Shown here one piece after another: positions 47,031 through 56,807 of a DNA stretch of 64,000 nt. Numbering within the stretch: the first letter of the stretch is position 1; each line of letters begins with the position of its first letter. The stretch is from Paracoccus sp. MA (GTDB lineage Bacteria > Pseudomonadota > Alphaproteobacteria > Rhodobacterales > Rhodobacteraceae), in NCBI RefSeq assembly GCF_020990385.1, contig NZ_CP087598.1, positions 1,927,001 to 1,991,000 on the forward strand, written 5' to 3'. The notes beneath the pieces are model-generated. The model saw only the letters and a list, made by a program, of their open reading frames with translations, was not told where the DNA came from and did no database searches. Position numbers and translations under genes: made by a program.

Positions 47031-48355
47031 GCTTTGTCCTCTGCCCGCCGCTTCTGGCGCAGCCCGGCGAACCATTCAACGCGCTTTTTCAGATCGCGCT
47101 CGAATCCGCGCTCGACGGGCAGGTAGAACACGGGGCGCTTCATGCCGTCGGGGAAATAGTTCTGGCCCGAGAAGGCGTCCTCGGCATCGTGGTCATAGGC
47201 ATAGCCGGCGCCGTAACCCTGTTCCGACATCAGCCCGGTCGGCGCGTTCAGGATATGCTTGGGCGGCATCTGGCTGCCCGAGCGCCGCGCCAGGTCGCGC
47301 GCCGCCTTGTAGGCGGCATAGCCCGCGTTCGATTTCGGCGCCAGCGCCAGATAGATCGTCGCCTGCGCCAGCGCCAGTTCGCCCTCGGGGCTGCCCAGGC
47401 GTTCGTAAAGCGCCCAGGCGTCCAGGCAATGGCGCTGCGCCGCCGGATCGGCCAGGCCGATATCCTCGATCGCCATGCGGGTCAGGCGCCGGGCAAGATA
47501 GCGCGGGTCCTCGCCGCCCTCGAGCATCCGCGACAGCCAGTAAAGCGCCGCGTCCGGGTCGCTGCCGCGCACCGATTTGTGCAGGGCCGAGATCAGGTTG
47601 TAATGCTCGTCGCCGGACTTGTCGTATTTCGCCGCACGCCGCATCAGCCGCTGCGCCATCTGGTCGGTGTCAAGCTTGCCGGTCGCCTTCCAGGCCATCA
47701 CCTGCTCGATCAGGTTCAGCGCCGCGCGGCCGTCGCCGTCGGCCATTTCCAGCAGCCGGTCGCGGGCCTCGCCGGTCAGCGGCAGGGCGCGGCCCAGCTC
47801 CTGCTCGGCGCGCTGCGCGAGGCGTTCCAGGTCCGCAAGGCTCAGCCGCTCCAGCACGATGACCTGGGCGCGGGACAGCAGGGCGGCGTTCAGCTCGAAA
47901 CTGGGATTCTCGGTGGTGGCACCGACCAGGGTGATGGTGCCGTCCTCCATATGCGGCAGGAAACTGTCCTGCTGCGCCTTGTTGAAACGATGGATCTCGT
48001 CGACGAACAGCAGCGTGCCGCGGCCCTGGCTCCGGCGCAGGCGGGCGGCCTCGAACACCTTGCGCAGTTCCGGCACCCCCGAAAAGATCGCCGAGATCTG
48101 CACGAAGGCCAGGTCCGTCTCTTGTGCCAGAAGCCGGGCGATGGTGGTCTTGCCGACCCCTGGCGGTCCCCAGAGGATCAGCGAGGACAGGCTGCCGGCG
48201 CCGAGCATGGCGCCCAGCGGGCCGTCGGGGCCAAGCACCTTGTCCTGGCCAACGACATCGGACAGCCGCGCCGGACGGATCCGGTCGGCAAGGGGGCGGG
48301 CGGCGCTGCGCGCGGGTTCGCCCAAGGGGGGCTCTGTGTCGAATAGGTCTGCCAT
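47027..48355 (-). CDS. rarA: replication-associated recombination ATPase RarA (MgsA)
   Basis: A 442-residue AAA+ protein related to clamp loaders that acts at stalled forks and single-strand ends. It has an N-terminal segment with PLADRIRPARLSDVVGQDKVLG, Walker A GPPGVGKTTIARLLA, Walker B LLFVDEIHRFNKAQQD, sensor 1 GATTENPSFE and the tetramerisation domain with GGEDPRYLARRLTRMAIEDIGLADP. It is the first gene of the rarA-crcB-rluC-HAD-ATP12 run, all linked by overlaps or gaps under 10 nt. Confidence 0.96.
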   Translation of the reverse strand: MADLFDTEPPLGEPARSAARPLADRIRPARLSDVVGQDKVLGPDGPLGAMLGAGSLSSLILWGPPGVGKTTIARLLAQETDLAFVQISAIFSGVPELRKVFEAARLRRSQGRGTLLFVDEIHRFNKAQQDSFLPHMEDGTITLVGATTENPSFELNAALLSRAQVIVLERLSLADLERLAQRAEQELGRALPLTGEARDRLLEMADGDGRAALNLIEQVMAWKATGKLDTDQMAQRLMRRAAKYDKSGDEHYNLISALHKSVRGSDPDAALYWLSRMLEGGEDPRYLARRLTRMAIEDIGLADPAAQRHCLDAWALYERLGSPEGELALAQATIYLALAPKSNAGYAAYKAARDLARRSGSQMPPKHILNAPTGLMSEQGYGAGYAYDHDAEDAFSGQNYFPDGMKRPVFYLPVERGFERDLKKRVEWFAGLRQKRRAEDKA

Positions 48356-48416
48356 GCGGGCGACATGTTACGCCGCCCGCATCACCTGCGAAAGGCCCTC
48401 CTCCTGGCGTCGTGCA

Positions 48417-49007
48417 TCAGTGCATCTTGGCCGCCAGGTTGATCGAGACGCACTGGAAATAGCCGTCGTCGATCCAGACCACCGGACCCATGGCCTGCGC
48501 GTCCAGACCGCAGGGCACCAGCCAGCGCGGCCAGGTCGAGGCGACCAGGCAGACCAGGCGCGAGGCGCCAAGCTCACGGGCCGAATTGGTCATCTCGTGC
48601 ACGAGGTTCAGGTGCACGCGCCGCCGCTCGCGCTGCGGGATGGTATGGTCCACGAACAGCCGGCTGGCTTCCCAGGTGCCGGCCTCGACCGGCGCCGGTT
48701 CGTCCAGCAGGTTCTGCGGGATCGAGCCGCCCAGCAGGTCCAGCTGGGCATCGCGGATCATGTAGGAATACATGCCGCAGCGCGCCGTGGTGGGCGTCAG
48801 GCGCACGCCGGCCAGCACCCGGCCGTTTTCATGGATCGCCACCCAGCGGCTCATGGGCGTGTCGTACTGGTCGAACTCCATGTCGTCCGTCTGGGGCAGG
48901 TTCCAGCGCTTCTGGACGATGAAGCTCTGCTTGCGGGCGCGGAAGATATTCGCGAAGAGCTCGCCGTGATTGTGGAGGTTGGCGAAGGAAAGTGTGGTGG
49001 TCTGCAT
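48417..49007 (-). CDS. acyl-homoserine-lactone synthase (LuxI family)
   Basis: Makes the acyl-homoserine lactone signal from S-adenosylmethionine and an acyl carrier. It is 196 residues. The invariant residues are visible: Arg25, Phe29 and Trp35 (RARKQSFIVQKRW), Asp46 and Asp49, Arg69, and Glu113-Arg116 in WEASRLFVD. ATG 49007 has AGGAG 7 nt upstream; the longer in-frame extension covers the luxR-luxI gap and is not credible. It follows its LuxR partner by 67 nt on the same strand. The acyl chain length cannot be read from sequence; long-chain signals are known in Paracoccus. Confidence 0.95.
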   Translation of the reverse strand: MQTTTLSFANLHNHGELFANIFRARKQSFIVQKRWNLPQTDDMEFDQYDTPMSRWVAIHENGRVLAGVRLTPTTARCGMYSYMIRDAQLDLLGGSIPQNLLDEPAPVEAGTWEASRLFVDHTIPQRERRRVHLNLVHEMTNSARELGASRLVCLVASTWPRWLVPCGLDAQAMGPVVWIDDGYFQCVSINLAAKMH

Positions 49008-49074
49008 GGTCTTCTCCTGGGGTTCTTTGTGGTGGTGGCCCCCAGGTGTAAACCGCAACGGCGGACGGACCGTA

Positions 49075-49686
49075 TTACAGCAAGCGGTAGTCCTTGGCCC
49101 GTTGCAGCGCCTCGGCCGTCGTGCGCGCCATGAGTCGTTCGCGTGCCGAGATGAGACGTGCCTTGAATGCGCTTTCCGTAATACCAAGCTTGGCAGCCGC
49201 CGCTGCATGACGATCGCCCTCTGCGATACACCGAAGGGCCTCTTGCTGAGCCTTCGTCAGGCTCTCCGGCGGCTCTGTGATATCGTGAAGCCGTCGTACC
49301 ATTGTCGAGATCGCTTCGATCTCGTCATCCGTGAATTCCCGTTTGTCATGGGCAAAGCAGCAAATCGTGCGCGACTTGATCGGGCCGTGCGCCACCGCCA
49401 GCCCGTAGCGCAGGCCATGATCCGCGGCGTCCTGAAGAATCGAAAACGGGTCCGGGATGGGCAGCACGCTCCACCGGCAGGCTCCGGTCGTCGAGAAGCC
49501 CCAGGCGATGGTGGGGTCGCGCAGGGCATAGGCCCGTTCGGAATAGCGCTGAGCCCATTCCTTGTTATAGGTCTGGAACTGCATCAGCGGTGCAGCAAAA
49601 CGAATGTGCAGCCCGATGAAATAGCCCGCCGGAGCGAGCTTTTTCAGCTTGGCGAGTGCTGCATTGATTTCCGCGCGAGATGACAT
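49075..49686 (-). CDS. LuxR-family autoinducer-binding transcriptional regulator
   Basis: A 203-residue quorum-sensing regulator. The autoinducer domain has the conserved Trp-x3-Tyr-x8-Asp-Pro-x13-Trp pattern (from EWAQRYSERAYALRDP to ACRW), the spacing of TraR Trp57, Tyr61, Asp70, Pro71 and Trp85. The C-terminal HTH is LTKAQQEALRCIAEGDRHAAAAAKLG then ITESAFKARL; the usual TVxxHL recognition sequence is replaced by AFKARL. ATG 49686 gives the normal N-terminus; the extension to 50148 is the upstream gap read in frame. It is upstream of luxI and has dyads in front of it. Confidence 0.92.
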   Translation of the reverse strand: MSSRAEINAALAKLKKLAPAGYFIGLHIRFAAPLMQFQTYNKEWAQRYSERAYALRDPTIAWGFSTTGACRWSVLPIPDPFSILQDAADHGLRYGLAVAHGPIKSRTICCFAHDKREFTDDEIEAISTMVRRLHDITEPPESLTKAQQEALRCIAEGDRHAAAAAKLGITESAFKARLISARERLMARTTAEALQRAKDYRLL

Positions 49687-49751
49687 GACGTTTTGGACAG
49701 ATTGCGTTTTCTTCGAGTTACCAGGAAAAATGGCACGGTTCACAGTGTATT

Positions 49752-49769
49752 CAAGCAATACCGTGCTTG
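49752..49769. promoter_or_regulatory. lux-box-like dyad upstream of luxR
   Basis: CAAGCA-ATACCG-TGCTTG, a perfect 6-bp dyad of 18 nt, 65 nt before the luxR start codon. On the minus strand it overlaps a possible -35 (TTGAAT). A candidate binding site of the adjacent LuxR protein, implying autoregulation. Confidence 0.5.
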
Positions 49770-49907
49770 CGAGCGACGTTTTTCGGACTGCCGTCGGGTC
49801 AACTCGGCGGCACTTTGGGCATAGCCGCCTTTCCCCGCCAAGCGCAAGACGCGCCGCGATCCTGCAATTCCCGTATGTTTTCCGAAGGCGCATGCAACCA
49901 TTTGGAG

Positions 49908-49931
49908 AAAATGAACAGATCGGTTCATTTT
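49908..49931. promoter_or_regulatory. 24-nt dyad flanked by GCGCATGC repeats
   Basis: AAAATGAAC-AGATCG-GTTCATTTT has perfect 9-bp arms. GCGCATGC stands on both sides, at 49888-49895 and 49932-49939. It is a strong operator candidate in the gap upstream of luxR; a short RNA hairpin is the alternative. Confidence 0.5.
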
Positions 49932-49963
49932 GCGCATGCCGGGCAACAATCGCGTGACTGTTG

Positions 49964-49996
49964 CAAAAAGCCCGCAGCCATTGCTGTGGCTGCGGG
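49964..49996 (-). terminator. terminator of the rplO-rplQ (alpha) end of the ribosomal operon
   Basis: CCCGCAGCCA-TTGCTG-TGGCTGCGGG is a perfect 10-bp stem with a 6-nt loop (49971-49996), followed on the minus strand by TTTTTGC. It lies 40 nt beyond the rplQ stop. Confidence 0.9.
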
Positions 49997-50035
49997 CCTA
50001 TACGATCGCTTAACCCTAAGAAAGAGTTAAATTTC

Positions 50036-50458
50036 TTACGATTCGTCAGCAGCCGATTCGGCTTCCAGGCGGGCACGGTCGGCCGCACCCTTGGCGCTGG
50101 TGTCGCGCTCGACGAATTCGATGATTGCCATCGGGGCCATGTCGCCATAGCGGAAGCCGGCTTTCAGGATACGGACATAGCCGCCCTGACGGTCCTTGTA
50201 GCGCGGGCCCAGCACCTCGAAGAGCTTGGCGACGTGATCGTCCTGCTTGAGCTGGGCGGCCGCCTGACGGCGGGCATGCAGATCGCCGCGCTTGGCCAGC
50301 GTGATCAGCTTCTCGACGATGGGACGCAGTTCCTTGGCCTTGGGCAGGGTGGTCTTGATCTGCTCATGCTCGATCAGCGAGCCGGCCATGTTGGCGAAGA
50401 GCGCCTTGCGGTGCTCGTGGGTGCGGTTCAGACGGCGATAGCCGCGGGCGTGACGCAT
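50036..50458 (-). CDS. rplQ: 50S ribosomal protein L17
   Basis: A 140-residue protein of the large subunit, lining the peptide exit region. It begins [37 protein letters not shown], the family signature. The C-terminal tail after residue 120 is Ala/Glu-rich, as in alphaproteobacteria. It is the last gene of the operon, 120 nt behind rpoA, and is followed by a strong terminator. Confidence 0.98.
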   Translation of the reverse strand: MRHARGYRRLNRTHEHRKALFANMAGSLIEHEQIKTTLPKAKELRPIVEKLITLAKRGDLHARRQAAAQLKQDDHVAKLFEVLGPRYKDRQGGYVRILKAGFRYGDMAPMAIIEFVERDTSAKGAADRARLEAESAADES

Positions 50459-50578
50459 GATGTTTCTCCTTCACGTCTTTTGCTTTGTCCGGCAGCCCAT
50501 GCGTTGCGGGCCGCTCTCCTTGGGGCGGAATGCCCGGTCTTCCGGGGCGCCATGCCGGGCATGGCACCCCGGTATTCC

Positions 50579-51595
50579 TTAGAACTGGTCGTCGAAACGC
50601 TTGGCCAGATCCTCGATGTTCTCCGGCGGCCAGTCCACGACATCCATGCCGAGATGCAGGCCCATGCTGGACAGCACCTCCTTGATCTCGTTCAGCGACT
50701 TGCGGCCGAAGTTCGGGGTGCGCAGCATCTCGGCCTCGGTCTTCTGGATCAGGTCGCCGATATAGACGATGTTGTCGTTCTTGAGGCAGTTCGCCGAACG
50801 CACCGAAAGCTCCAGCTCGTCCACCTTCTTCAGCAGGCGCGGGTCGAATTCCAGCCCGTCCTCGGCATCCGAGCGGGTGGCGGTTTCCGGCTCGTCGAAG
50901 TTCACGAAAACCGAAAGCTGGTCCTGGATGATGCGCGCGGCATAGGCCACGGCGTCTTCCGGGGTCAGCGAACCGTCGGTCTCGACCTTCATCGTCAGCT
51001 TGTCATAGTCCAGAACCTGCCCCTCGCGGGTCGGGGTGACCTCGTAGCTGACGCGCTTGACCGGCGAGAAGATGGCGTCGATCGGGATCAGGCCGATGGG
51101 CGCGTCCTCGGGGCGGTTCTTGTCGGCCGCGACATAGCCCTTGCCGTTGGCGACGGTCAGCTCCATGTGCAGCTCGGCGCCCTCGTCGAGATGGCAGATG
51201 ACGTGGTCGCGGTTCAGGATGGTGATGCCGGCGGTTTCCTGGATGTCGCCGGCCTTGACCTCGCCCGGGCCCTTGGCCGAGAGCGTCAGGCGCTTGGGCG
51301 CGTCGACTTCCATCTTCAGCGTCACGCCCTTGAGGTTCAGGACGATGTCGGTCACGTCCTCGCGCACGCCGGGGACGGACGAGAATTCATGCAGCACGTT
51401 GTCGATCTGAACCGAGGTGATGGCGGCGCCCTGCAGCGAGGACAGCAGCACCCGCCGCAACGCGTTGCCCAGCGTCAGGCCGAAGCCGCGCTCGAGCGGT
51501 TCCGCCACGACGGTGGCCACGCGGGACGAATCGGCACCCGGCTTGATTTCAAGCTGGGTCGGCTTGATCAGTTCAGCCCAATTCTTATGGATCAT
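50579..51595 (-). CDS. rpoA: RNA polymerase alpha subunit
   Basis: A 338-residue polymerase subunit. The N-terminal assembly domain starts [18 protein letters not shown] and has [17 protein letters not shown]. The C-terminal domain (from about residue 250), which contacts UP elements and activators, includes [22 protein letters not shown] and [15 protein letters not shown] 51595 fits the family start; the track-length extension to 51700 is not homologous. It lies between rpsK and rplQ in the standard alpha-operon order, but rpsD is absent, as usual in alphaproteobacteria. Confidence 0.99.
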   Translation of the reverse strand: MIHKNWAELIKPTQLEIKPGADSSRVATVVAEPLERGFGLTLGNALRRVLLSSLQGAAITSVQIDNVLHEFSSVPGVREDVTDIVLNLKGVTLKMEVDAPKRLTLSAKGPGEVKAGDIQETAGITILNRDHVICHLDEGAELHMELTVANGKGYVAADKNRPEDAPIGLIPIDAIFSPVKRVSYEVTPTREGQVLDYDKLTMKVETDGSLTPEDAVAYAARIIQDQLSVFVNFDEPETATRSDAEDGLEFDPRLLKKVDELELSVRSANCLKNDNIVYIGDLIQKTEAEMLRTPNFGRKSLNEIKEVLSSMGLHLGMDVVDWPPENIEDLAKRFDDQF

Positions 51596-51712
51596 GCGTT
51601 TGCCTCCATACCAGTTTCCGACCCATGACCGTGGCCGGAAACGCCCGAGGTGAAATGCGAAAAGCGCGCCCGCGCCGAAACACGGCGCGGAACGCGTCAA
51701 AGTCTTGGCCGA

Positions 51713-52102
51713 TCAGACCCGGCGGCGTTTCGGCGGGCGGCAGCCGTTATGCGCGATCGGCGTCACGTCACGGATGGCCGTGATGTTGAAGCCGACGGCG
51801 GCCAGCGCGCGCAGCGCCGATTCGCGGCCCGAACCGGGGCCCTGAACCTCGACCTCGAGGGTGCGGACGCCGTGCTCCTGCGCCTTGCGGCCGGCGTCTT
51901 CGGCGGCCATCTGCGCGGCATAGGGGGTCGATTTGCGCGAGCCCTTGAAGCCCATGGTGCCGGCCGACGACCACGAGATCGCATTGCCCTGCACGTCCGA
52001 GATCAGGATCTTGGTGTTGTTGAAGGACGAGTTCACATGCGCCACGCCGGTGGCGATGTTCTTGCGTTCCTTGCGCTTGATACGGGTTTTATCGCGTGCC
52101 AT
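51713..52102 (-). CDS. rpsK: 30S ribosomal protein S11
   Basis: A 129-residue small-subunit platform protein. Conserved blocks are [39 protein letters not shown] and the C-terminal [18 protein letters not shown], which contacts 16S rRNA. It sits 15 nt behind rpsM. Confidence 0.99.
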   Translation of the reverse strand: MARDKTRIKRKERKNIATGVAHVNSSFNNTKILISDVQGNAISWSSAGTMGFKGSRKSTPYAAQMAAEDAGRKAQEHGVRTLEVEVQGPGSGRESALRALAAVGFNITAIRDVTPIAHNGCRPPKRRRV

Positions 52103-52117
52103 TGCCTCTGCCCCCTC

Positions 52118-52486
52118 TTACTTCTTCTTGCCGGCGATCGGTTTCGCCGGGCCCTTGCGGGTGCGGGCGTTGGTATGGGTGCGCTGACCGCGGACCGGCA
52201 GGCCGCGGCGGTGGCGCAGGCCACGATACGAGCCCAGATCCATCAGGCGCTTGATGTTCATCTGCGTCTCACGGCGCAGGTCGCCTTCGACGGTGAGGTT
52301 GGCGTCGATATATTCGCGGATCTGCAGGACCTCGGCATCCGACAGATCGTTCACGCGGCGCGCCGGGTCGATGCCGACAGCCGTGATGATCTGTTCGGCG
52401 AATTTCGGGCCGATCCCGTGGATATAGGTCAGGGCGATGGGGACGCGTTTCCCCGTCGGAATGTTGACGCCAGCAATACGAGCCAC
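52118..52486 (-). CDS. rpsM: 30S ribosomal protein S13
   Basis: A 122-residue head protein that bridges to the large subunit. The start is GTG at 52486, reading (M)[13 protein letters not shown], the canonical S13 N-terminus, with AAGGA 7 nt upstream. An ATG at 52504 would add six residues in front of a sequence that already has the family start. The C-terminal [21 protein letters not shown] tail reaches toward the P site. It lies 163 nt downstream of adk, across a hairpin at 52580-52598. Confidence 0.96.
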   Translation of the reverse strand: MARIAGVNIPTGKRVPIALTYIHGIGPKFAEQIITAVGIDPARRVNDLSDAEVLQIREYIDANLTVEGDLRRETQMNIKRLMDLGSYRGLRHRRGLPVRGQRTHTNARTRKGPAKPIAGKKK

Positions 52487-52649
52487 GCGTGGTTCCTTTT
52501 CCATGTTGCGGTTCCGTAGCGCCGGAACCTTTTTTCACAACCAAAGACCCGAAAGCCATGCCTTCGGGCCTTGAAGCGGCACCCGGGACGCCCGGGTGAT
52601 TCTCTTGCGAGATGCTGCGAATTAAGGGATTCGCAAAGGAAGGTCAAGC

Positions 52650-53306
52650 CTAGGACGGAATCCGGTCCAGCACCTTGGCCACCTGCGCCCCCACCTCGTC
52701 GATGTCGGCCAGGCCGTCCACCGGGTTCAGGTTGCCCTTGACATAGTAATAGCCGATCAGCGGCGAGGTCTTCTTGTAATATTCCATCAGCCGGGTCTTG
52801 AGGCTGTCCTCGTTGTCGTCGGCGCGGCGGCGCAGGTCGGTCGAGCCGCAGACGTCGCATTTGCCCGGCTCTTTCGTCGGCTTGGTCTCGTCGTGATAGA
52901 CCTCGCCGCAATTGCCGCAGGTGAAGCGGCCAGTGATGCGCGAGATCAGCGCCGCATCGTCCACCCGCATCTCGATCACCGCGTCGATGCGCTGGTCCAT
53001 CTCGGCCATCAGCGCCTGCAGCGCGTCGGCCTGGGCCAGGGTGCGCGGGAAGCCGTCGAAGATGAAGCCCTTGCCCCCCTGCCCCAGCTTTTCGCGGATC
53101 AGCCCGATGACGATCTCGTCGGTCACCAGCTCGCCCCGGTCCATGACCTCGGCGACGCGCTTGCCCATCTCGGTGCCCGAGCTGCGCGCCTCGCGCAGCA
53201 TGTCGCCGGTAGAGAGCTGGACGAGGCCGCGCTCGTCGATCAGCCGCCGGGCCTGCGTGCCTTTGCCTGCGCCGGGCGGGCCCAGCAGAATGATGTTGAT
53301 CGCCAT
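52650..53306 (-). CDS. adk: adenylate kinase with zinc-type LID
   Basis: Converts ATP and AMP to two ADP; 218 residues. The P-loop is [10 protein letters not shown] at 9-18, the AMP site [13 protein letters not shown]. The long LID contains four Cys (130, 133, 150, 153) in the zinc-finger spacing C-x2-C-x16-C-x2-C, so it should bind a structural zinc, unlike the E. coli enzyme. It lies between secY and rpsM, a common position, 37 nt after secY. Confidence 0.98.
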   Translation of the reverse strand: MAINIILLGPPGAGKGTQARRLIDERGLVQLSTGDMLREARSSGTEMGKRVAEVMDRGELVTDEIVIGLIREKLGQGGKGFIFDGFPRTLAQADALQALMAEMDQRIDAVIEMRVDDAALISRITGRFTCGNCGEVYHDETKPTKEPGKCDVCGSTDLRRRADDNEDSLKTRLMEYYKKTSPLIGYYYVKGNLNPVDGLADIDEVGAQVAKVLDRIPS

Positions 53307-53343
53307 GTCGTCCCTCTCCTACCCCTTATGGTGGGTTTCCCCT

Positions 53344-54717
<1,374 letters not shown>

Positions 54718-54822
54718 GCTTCGTGCCCCTTCGTGGCAGCGCCGCCGGATCGTTTCCCGATCCCGCGGCGCCTGGAAAACTTGGATAGCTATCTATGGGG
54801 CGCGGGCGCGCCCTTCAACAGC

Positions 54823-55320
54823 TTATTCGGCCGCGGGAACGTCAGCCTCGGCTTCTTTCGCCGGGCGGGTGACGGTGAGCTTGCCGCCCGCCTTCTCGAC
54901 GGCCTCGACGGCGGCTTTCGACGCACCGGCGACGGTCAGGTTCAGCGCGGCCTTGAGCTCGCCCTTGGCCAGCACGCGCACGCCGTCCAGCTTGCGGCGG
55001 ATGACGCCGGCGGCGACCAGCGCGTCCTCGGTCACGTCGGCTTTCGCGTCCAGCTTGCCCGCGTCGACGAAGGCCTGCAGCTGGCCCAGGTTCACCACCG
55101 CGAATTCCAGGCGATTCGGCTTGCTGAAGCCGCGCTTGGGCAGGCGGCGGTAAAGCGGCATCTGGCCGCCTTCGTAACCGTTCAGCGCCACGCCCGAACG
55201 CGAGGTCTGGCCCTTGATGCCGCGGCCGGCGGTCTTGCCCTTGCCCGAGCCGGGGCCGCGCGCGACGCGCTTCTTCTTGCGGTTCGCGCCGGGATTGTCG
55301 CGGAGTTCATGCAGTTTCAT
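54823..55320 (-). CDS. rplO: 50S ribosomal protein L15
   Basis: A 165-residue large-subunit protein that begins [19 protein letters not shown], with the conserved [22 protein letters not shown]. The C-terminal tail ([16 protein letters not shown]) is an acidic extension. It is the first gene after the break in the spc operon: a promoter at 55415-55443 and 407 nt of non-coding DNA precede it, instead of rpmD. Confidence 0.98.
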   Translation of the reverse strand: MKLHELRDNPGANRKKKRVARGPGSGKGKTAGRGIKGQTSRSGVALNGYEGGQMPLYRRLPKRGFSKPNRLEFAVVNLGQLQAFVDAGKLDAKADVTEDALVAAGVIRRKLDGVRVLAKGELKAALNLTVAGASKAAVEAVEKAGGKLTVTRPAKEAEADVPAAE

Positions 55321-55727
55321 ATCGCTTCTCCTTGGCCGGAAGCGCCCCATGAAGCGAAGGGGGCGGACACGGCATTTCTTGCTTGTTGAGTCGGTGTCAC
55401 GGGGACACCGGCGGCTTCTAGCGGCTGTCACCGCCGCGGTCAAGCTGGCCCGGCCCCGGCATGGGCCCGAGACGACCACCCCGGGAAAGCCGATCCGCCG
55501 GGCGCGGCCCGTCAAGAATGCGTCGCGGCCGATCCGCGCCAGGACCGGGCACATCCTTCGCCTCGGGACGCCGCACCGACCCGCTCGCGGACCGCGCCCG
55601 ATGCCGCGCGATCCGCCGGCCGATCGGCATCCCGCCGATGCCGCCCGCTTTTGCCGAGCGAACGAGGCGGACCGCGGTCCGCCCGGCCGTAAGGTGTTCG
55701 CCCGCGACGCCCTGAAGGTCGGCGCGA
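55321..55727. other. 407-nt gap upstream of rplO
   Basis: No gene is supported; open frames here are Arg/Pro-rich shadows. The left third holds the rplO promoter and a leader hairpin (CGGTGTC-ACGGG-GACACCG, 55392-55410). The rest is very GC-rich, with no visible repeats. Confidence 0.6.
55415..55443 (-). promoter_or_regulatory. promoter for rplO-secY-adk-rpsM-rpsK-rpoA-rplQ
   Basis: On the minus strand TTGACC (55438-55443), a 17-nt spacer, then TAGAAG (55415-55420). The -35 matches 5 of 6 and the -10 matches 4 of 6 consensus bases. Transcription would start near 55408, at the base of a 7-bp hairpin, about 88 nt before rplO. Confidence 0.6.
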
Positions 55728-56480
55728 TCAGAACGCCACCCACAGCCCCAGCTTCACCGCGCGCTCGCCCGGCCCCGAAAGCGGCTCGATCATCCCCAGC
55801 TCCAGCCTTGCCGGCCCGATCAGGTCGCGGACCGCCGTGACGGCCAGCTTGGCGCCGAAGCCGCTGTCCTCGCGCTCCTCGGCCCGGACCTGGCCGATGA
55901 GCATCAGGCTCTCACCGGCATGCCAGCCGAGGGTAAGCTCGGCCTTGGCCTCGGATTCGGGGGTGAGATAGCTCAGCAGCCCCGCACCCCGGGCGGCAAG
56001 TTCGGCGATCTCCGCCTCGTCCTTCATCGCGCCGGCGATCTTGTAGCGCGCCTCGACCGACAGCCAGCCGCCGCGCGGGACGCGGCGCAGGACCGGCAGC
56101 GAATCGAAGCCCCGCCCCCATCCCACGGCGATCTGCGCCAGCGGCAGGTATTCGCCGCGCCGCTCCAGCGCGCCCATGCCAAGCGCCGCCGAGAAGCGGT
56201 TCGGCCCCTCGCCCCGGTCGAGCGCGCGCTGCAGCCAGAACATGGCGCTGGCCTCCCCGCCGCTGGACCGGCCGAGTTCCAGCCCCAGCGTCAGGCGCGG
56301 GCGCAGGCCGTATTCGGCATAGAGGCTGGAATAGGCGTTTCCCTGCACGTCGCGCTCGCCCGAGAAGGACAGGAACACGCCCTTCTCCTCACGCGGCCAG
56401 GGACCGGCCACCGCACTGCCGGACAAGGCCAGGAGGATCAGCAGAACACAGCGGAACAGGGGGCGGAACAGACAGGGCAA
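55728..56480 (-). CDS. exported protein of unknown function, beta-barrel-like, inserted in the spc operon
   Basis: A 250-residue protein with a signal peptide ([14 protein letters not shown], cleavage near residue 25). The mature part alternates short amphipathic strands and Gly/Arg-rich turns ([48 protein letters not shown]) and ends with an aromatic residue in [10 protein letters not shown], all typical of outer-membrane barrels. I do not recognise a family. It stands between the terminator behind rpmD and the rplO promoter, on the operon strand, where no gene is expected. Confidence 0.7.
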   Translation of the reverse strand: MPCLFRPLFRCVLLILLALSGSAVAGPWPREEKGVFLSFSGERDVQGNAYSSLYAEYGLRPRLTLGLELGRSSGGEASAMFWLQRALDRGEGPNRFSAALGMGALERRGEYLPLAQIAVGWGRGFDSLPVLRRVPRGGWLSVEARYKIAGAMKDEAEIAELAARGAGLLSYLTPESEAKAELTLGWHAGESLMLIGQVRAEEREDSGFGAKLAVTAVRDLIGPARLELGMIEPLSGPGERAVKLGLWVAF

Positions 56481-56527
56481 GGCAGGCTCGAACGGCTGGA
56501 AGATGGGCCGAGCCTAGGGGAAACGGG

Positions 56528-56543
56528 TTAGCGAAAGGTTAAC
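56528..56543. promoter_or_regulatory. weak CtrA-like site
   Basis: TTAG-N7-TTAAC, one mismatch from the CtrA consensus TTAA-N7-TTAAC, 48 nt upstream of the barrel-like gene. Such short sites can occur by chance. Confidence 0.25.
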
Positions 56544-56552
56544 GGATGAACG

Positions 56553-56583
56553 AAAACGCCCCGGAGCAGCTCCGGGGCGTTTT
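56553..56583 (-). terminator. strong terminator after rpmD inside the spc operon
   Basis: AAAACGCCCCGGAGC and GCTCCGGGGCGTTTT are perfect 15-bp inverted arms around a single base, with A and T runs on the outer ends. It starts 24 nt past the rpmD stop and should stop much of the upstream ribosomal transcript. Confidence 0.85.
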
Positions 56584-56606
56584 GATTTCCGGCAGAGGCG
56601 GGACGA

Positions 56607-56795
56607 TCAGCCGCGCTCTTCGATGATGGTGACCAGATGCGGGATCTTGGCGACCATGCCGCGCACGGCCGGAGTGTCTTCCAGCTCGCGGGTGCGGTGC
56701 ATCTTGTTCAGGCCCAGGCCCTTCAGCGTCTCGCGCTGGATGGCCGGGCGGCGGATCGGCGAGCCGATCTGCTTGACGACGATGGTTTTAGCCAT
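56607..56795 (-). CDS. rpmD: 50S ribosomal protein L30
   Basis: A 62-residue large-subunit protein: [15 protein letters not shown] at the start, then [22 protein letters not shown]. It is the last gene of the upstream half of the operon, 12 nt after rpsE, and is followed by a strong terminator instead of rplO. Confidence 0.98.
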   Translation of the reverse strand: MAKTIVVKQIGSPIRRPAIQRETLKGLGLNKMHRTRELEDTPAVRGMVAKIPHLVTIIEERG

Positions 56796-56807
56796 TCTTG
56801 CCTCTCC

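Larger units (their letters stand above)
49687..50035. other. 349-nt regulatory gap between luxR and rplQ
   Basis: Holds the luxR promoter region with two dyads (listed separately) and the terminator of the ribosomal operon. It is less GC-rich than its surroundings. No gene is supported. Confidence 0.7.

Noticed and set aside
46656..48420. Fluoride riboswitch for crcB
   Set aside because: crcB overlaps rarA and has no leader of its own. Nothing resembling the fluoride aptamer was seen upstream of rarA.
49687..50148. Extended LuxR reading frame of 357 codons
   Set aside because: The extension reads through the ribosomal-operon terminator and the dyads, and even into rplQ. The normal LuxR N-terminus begins at 49686.
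52487..52504. ATG start of rpsM giving 128 residues
   Set aside because: The GTG at 52486 gives the universal S13 start ARIAGVNIP with a better-spaced Shine-Dalgarno. The extra residues cover that Shine-Dalgarno.
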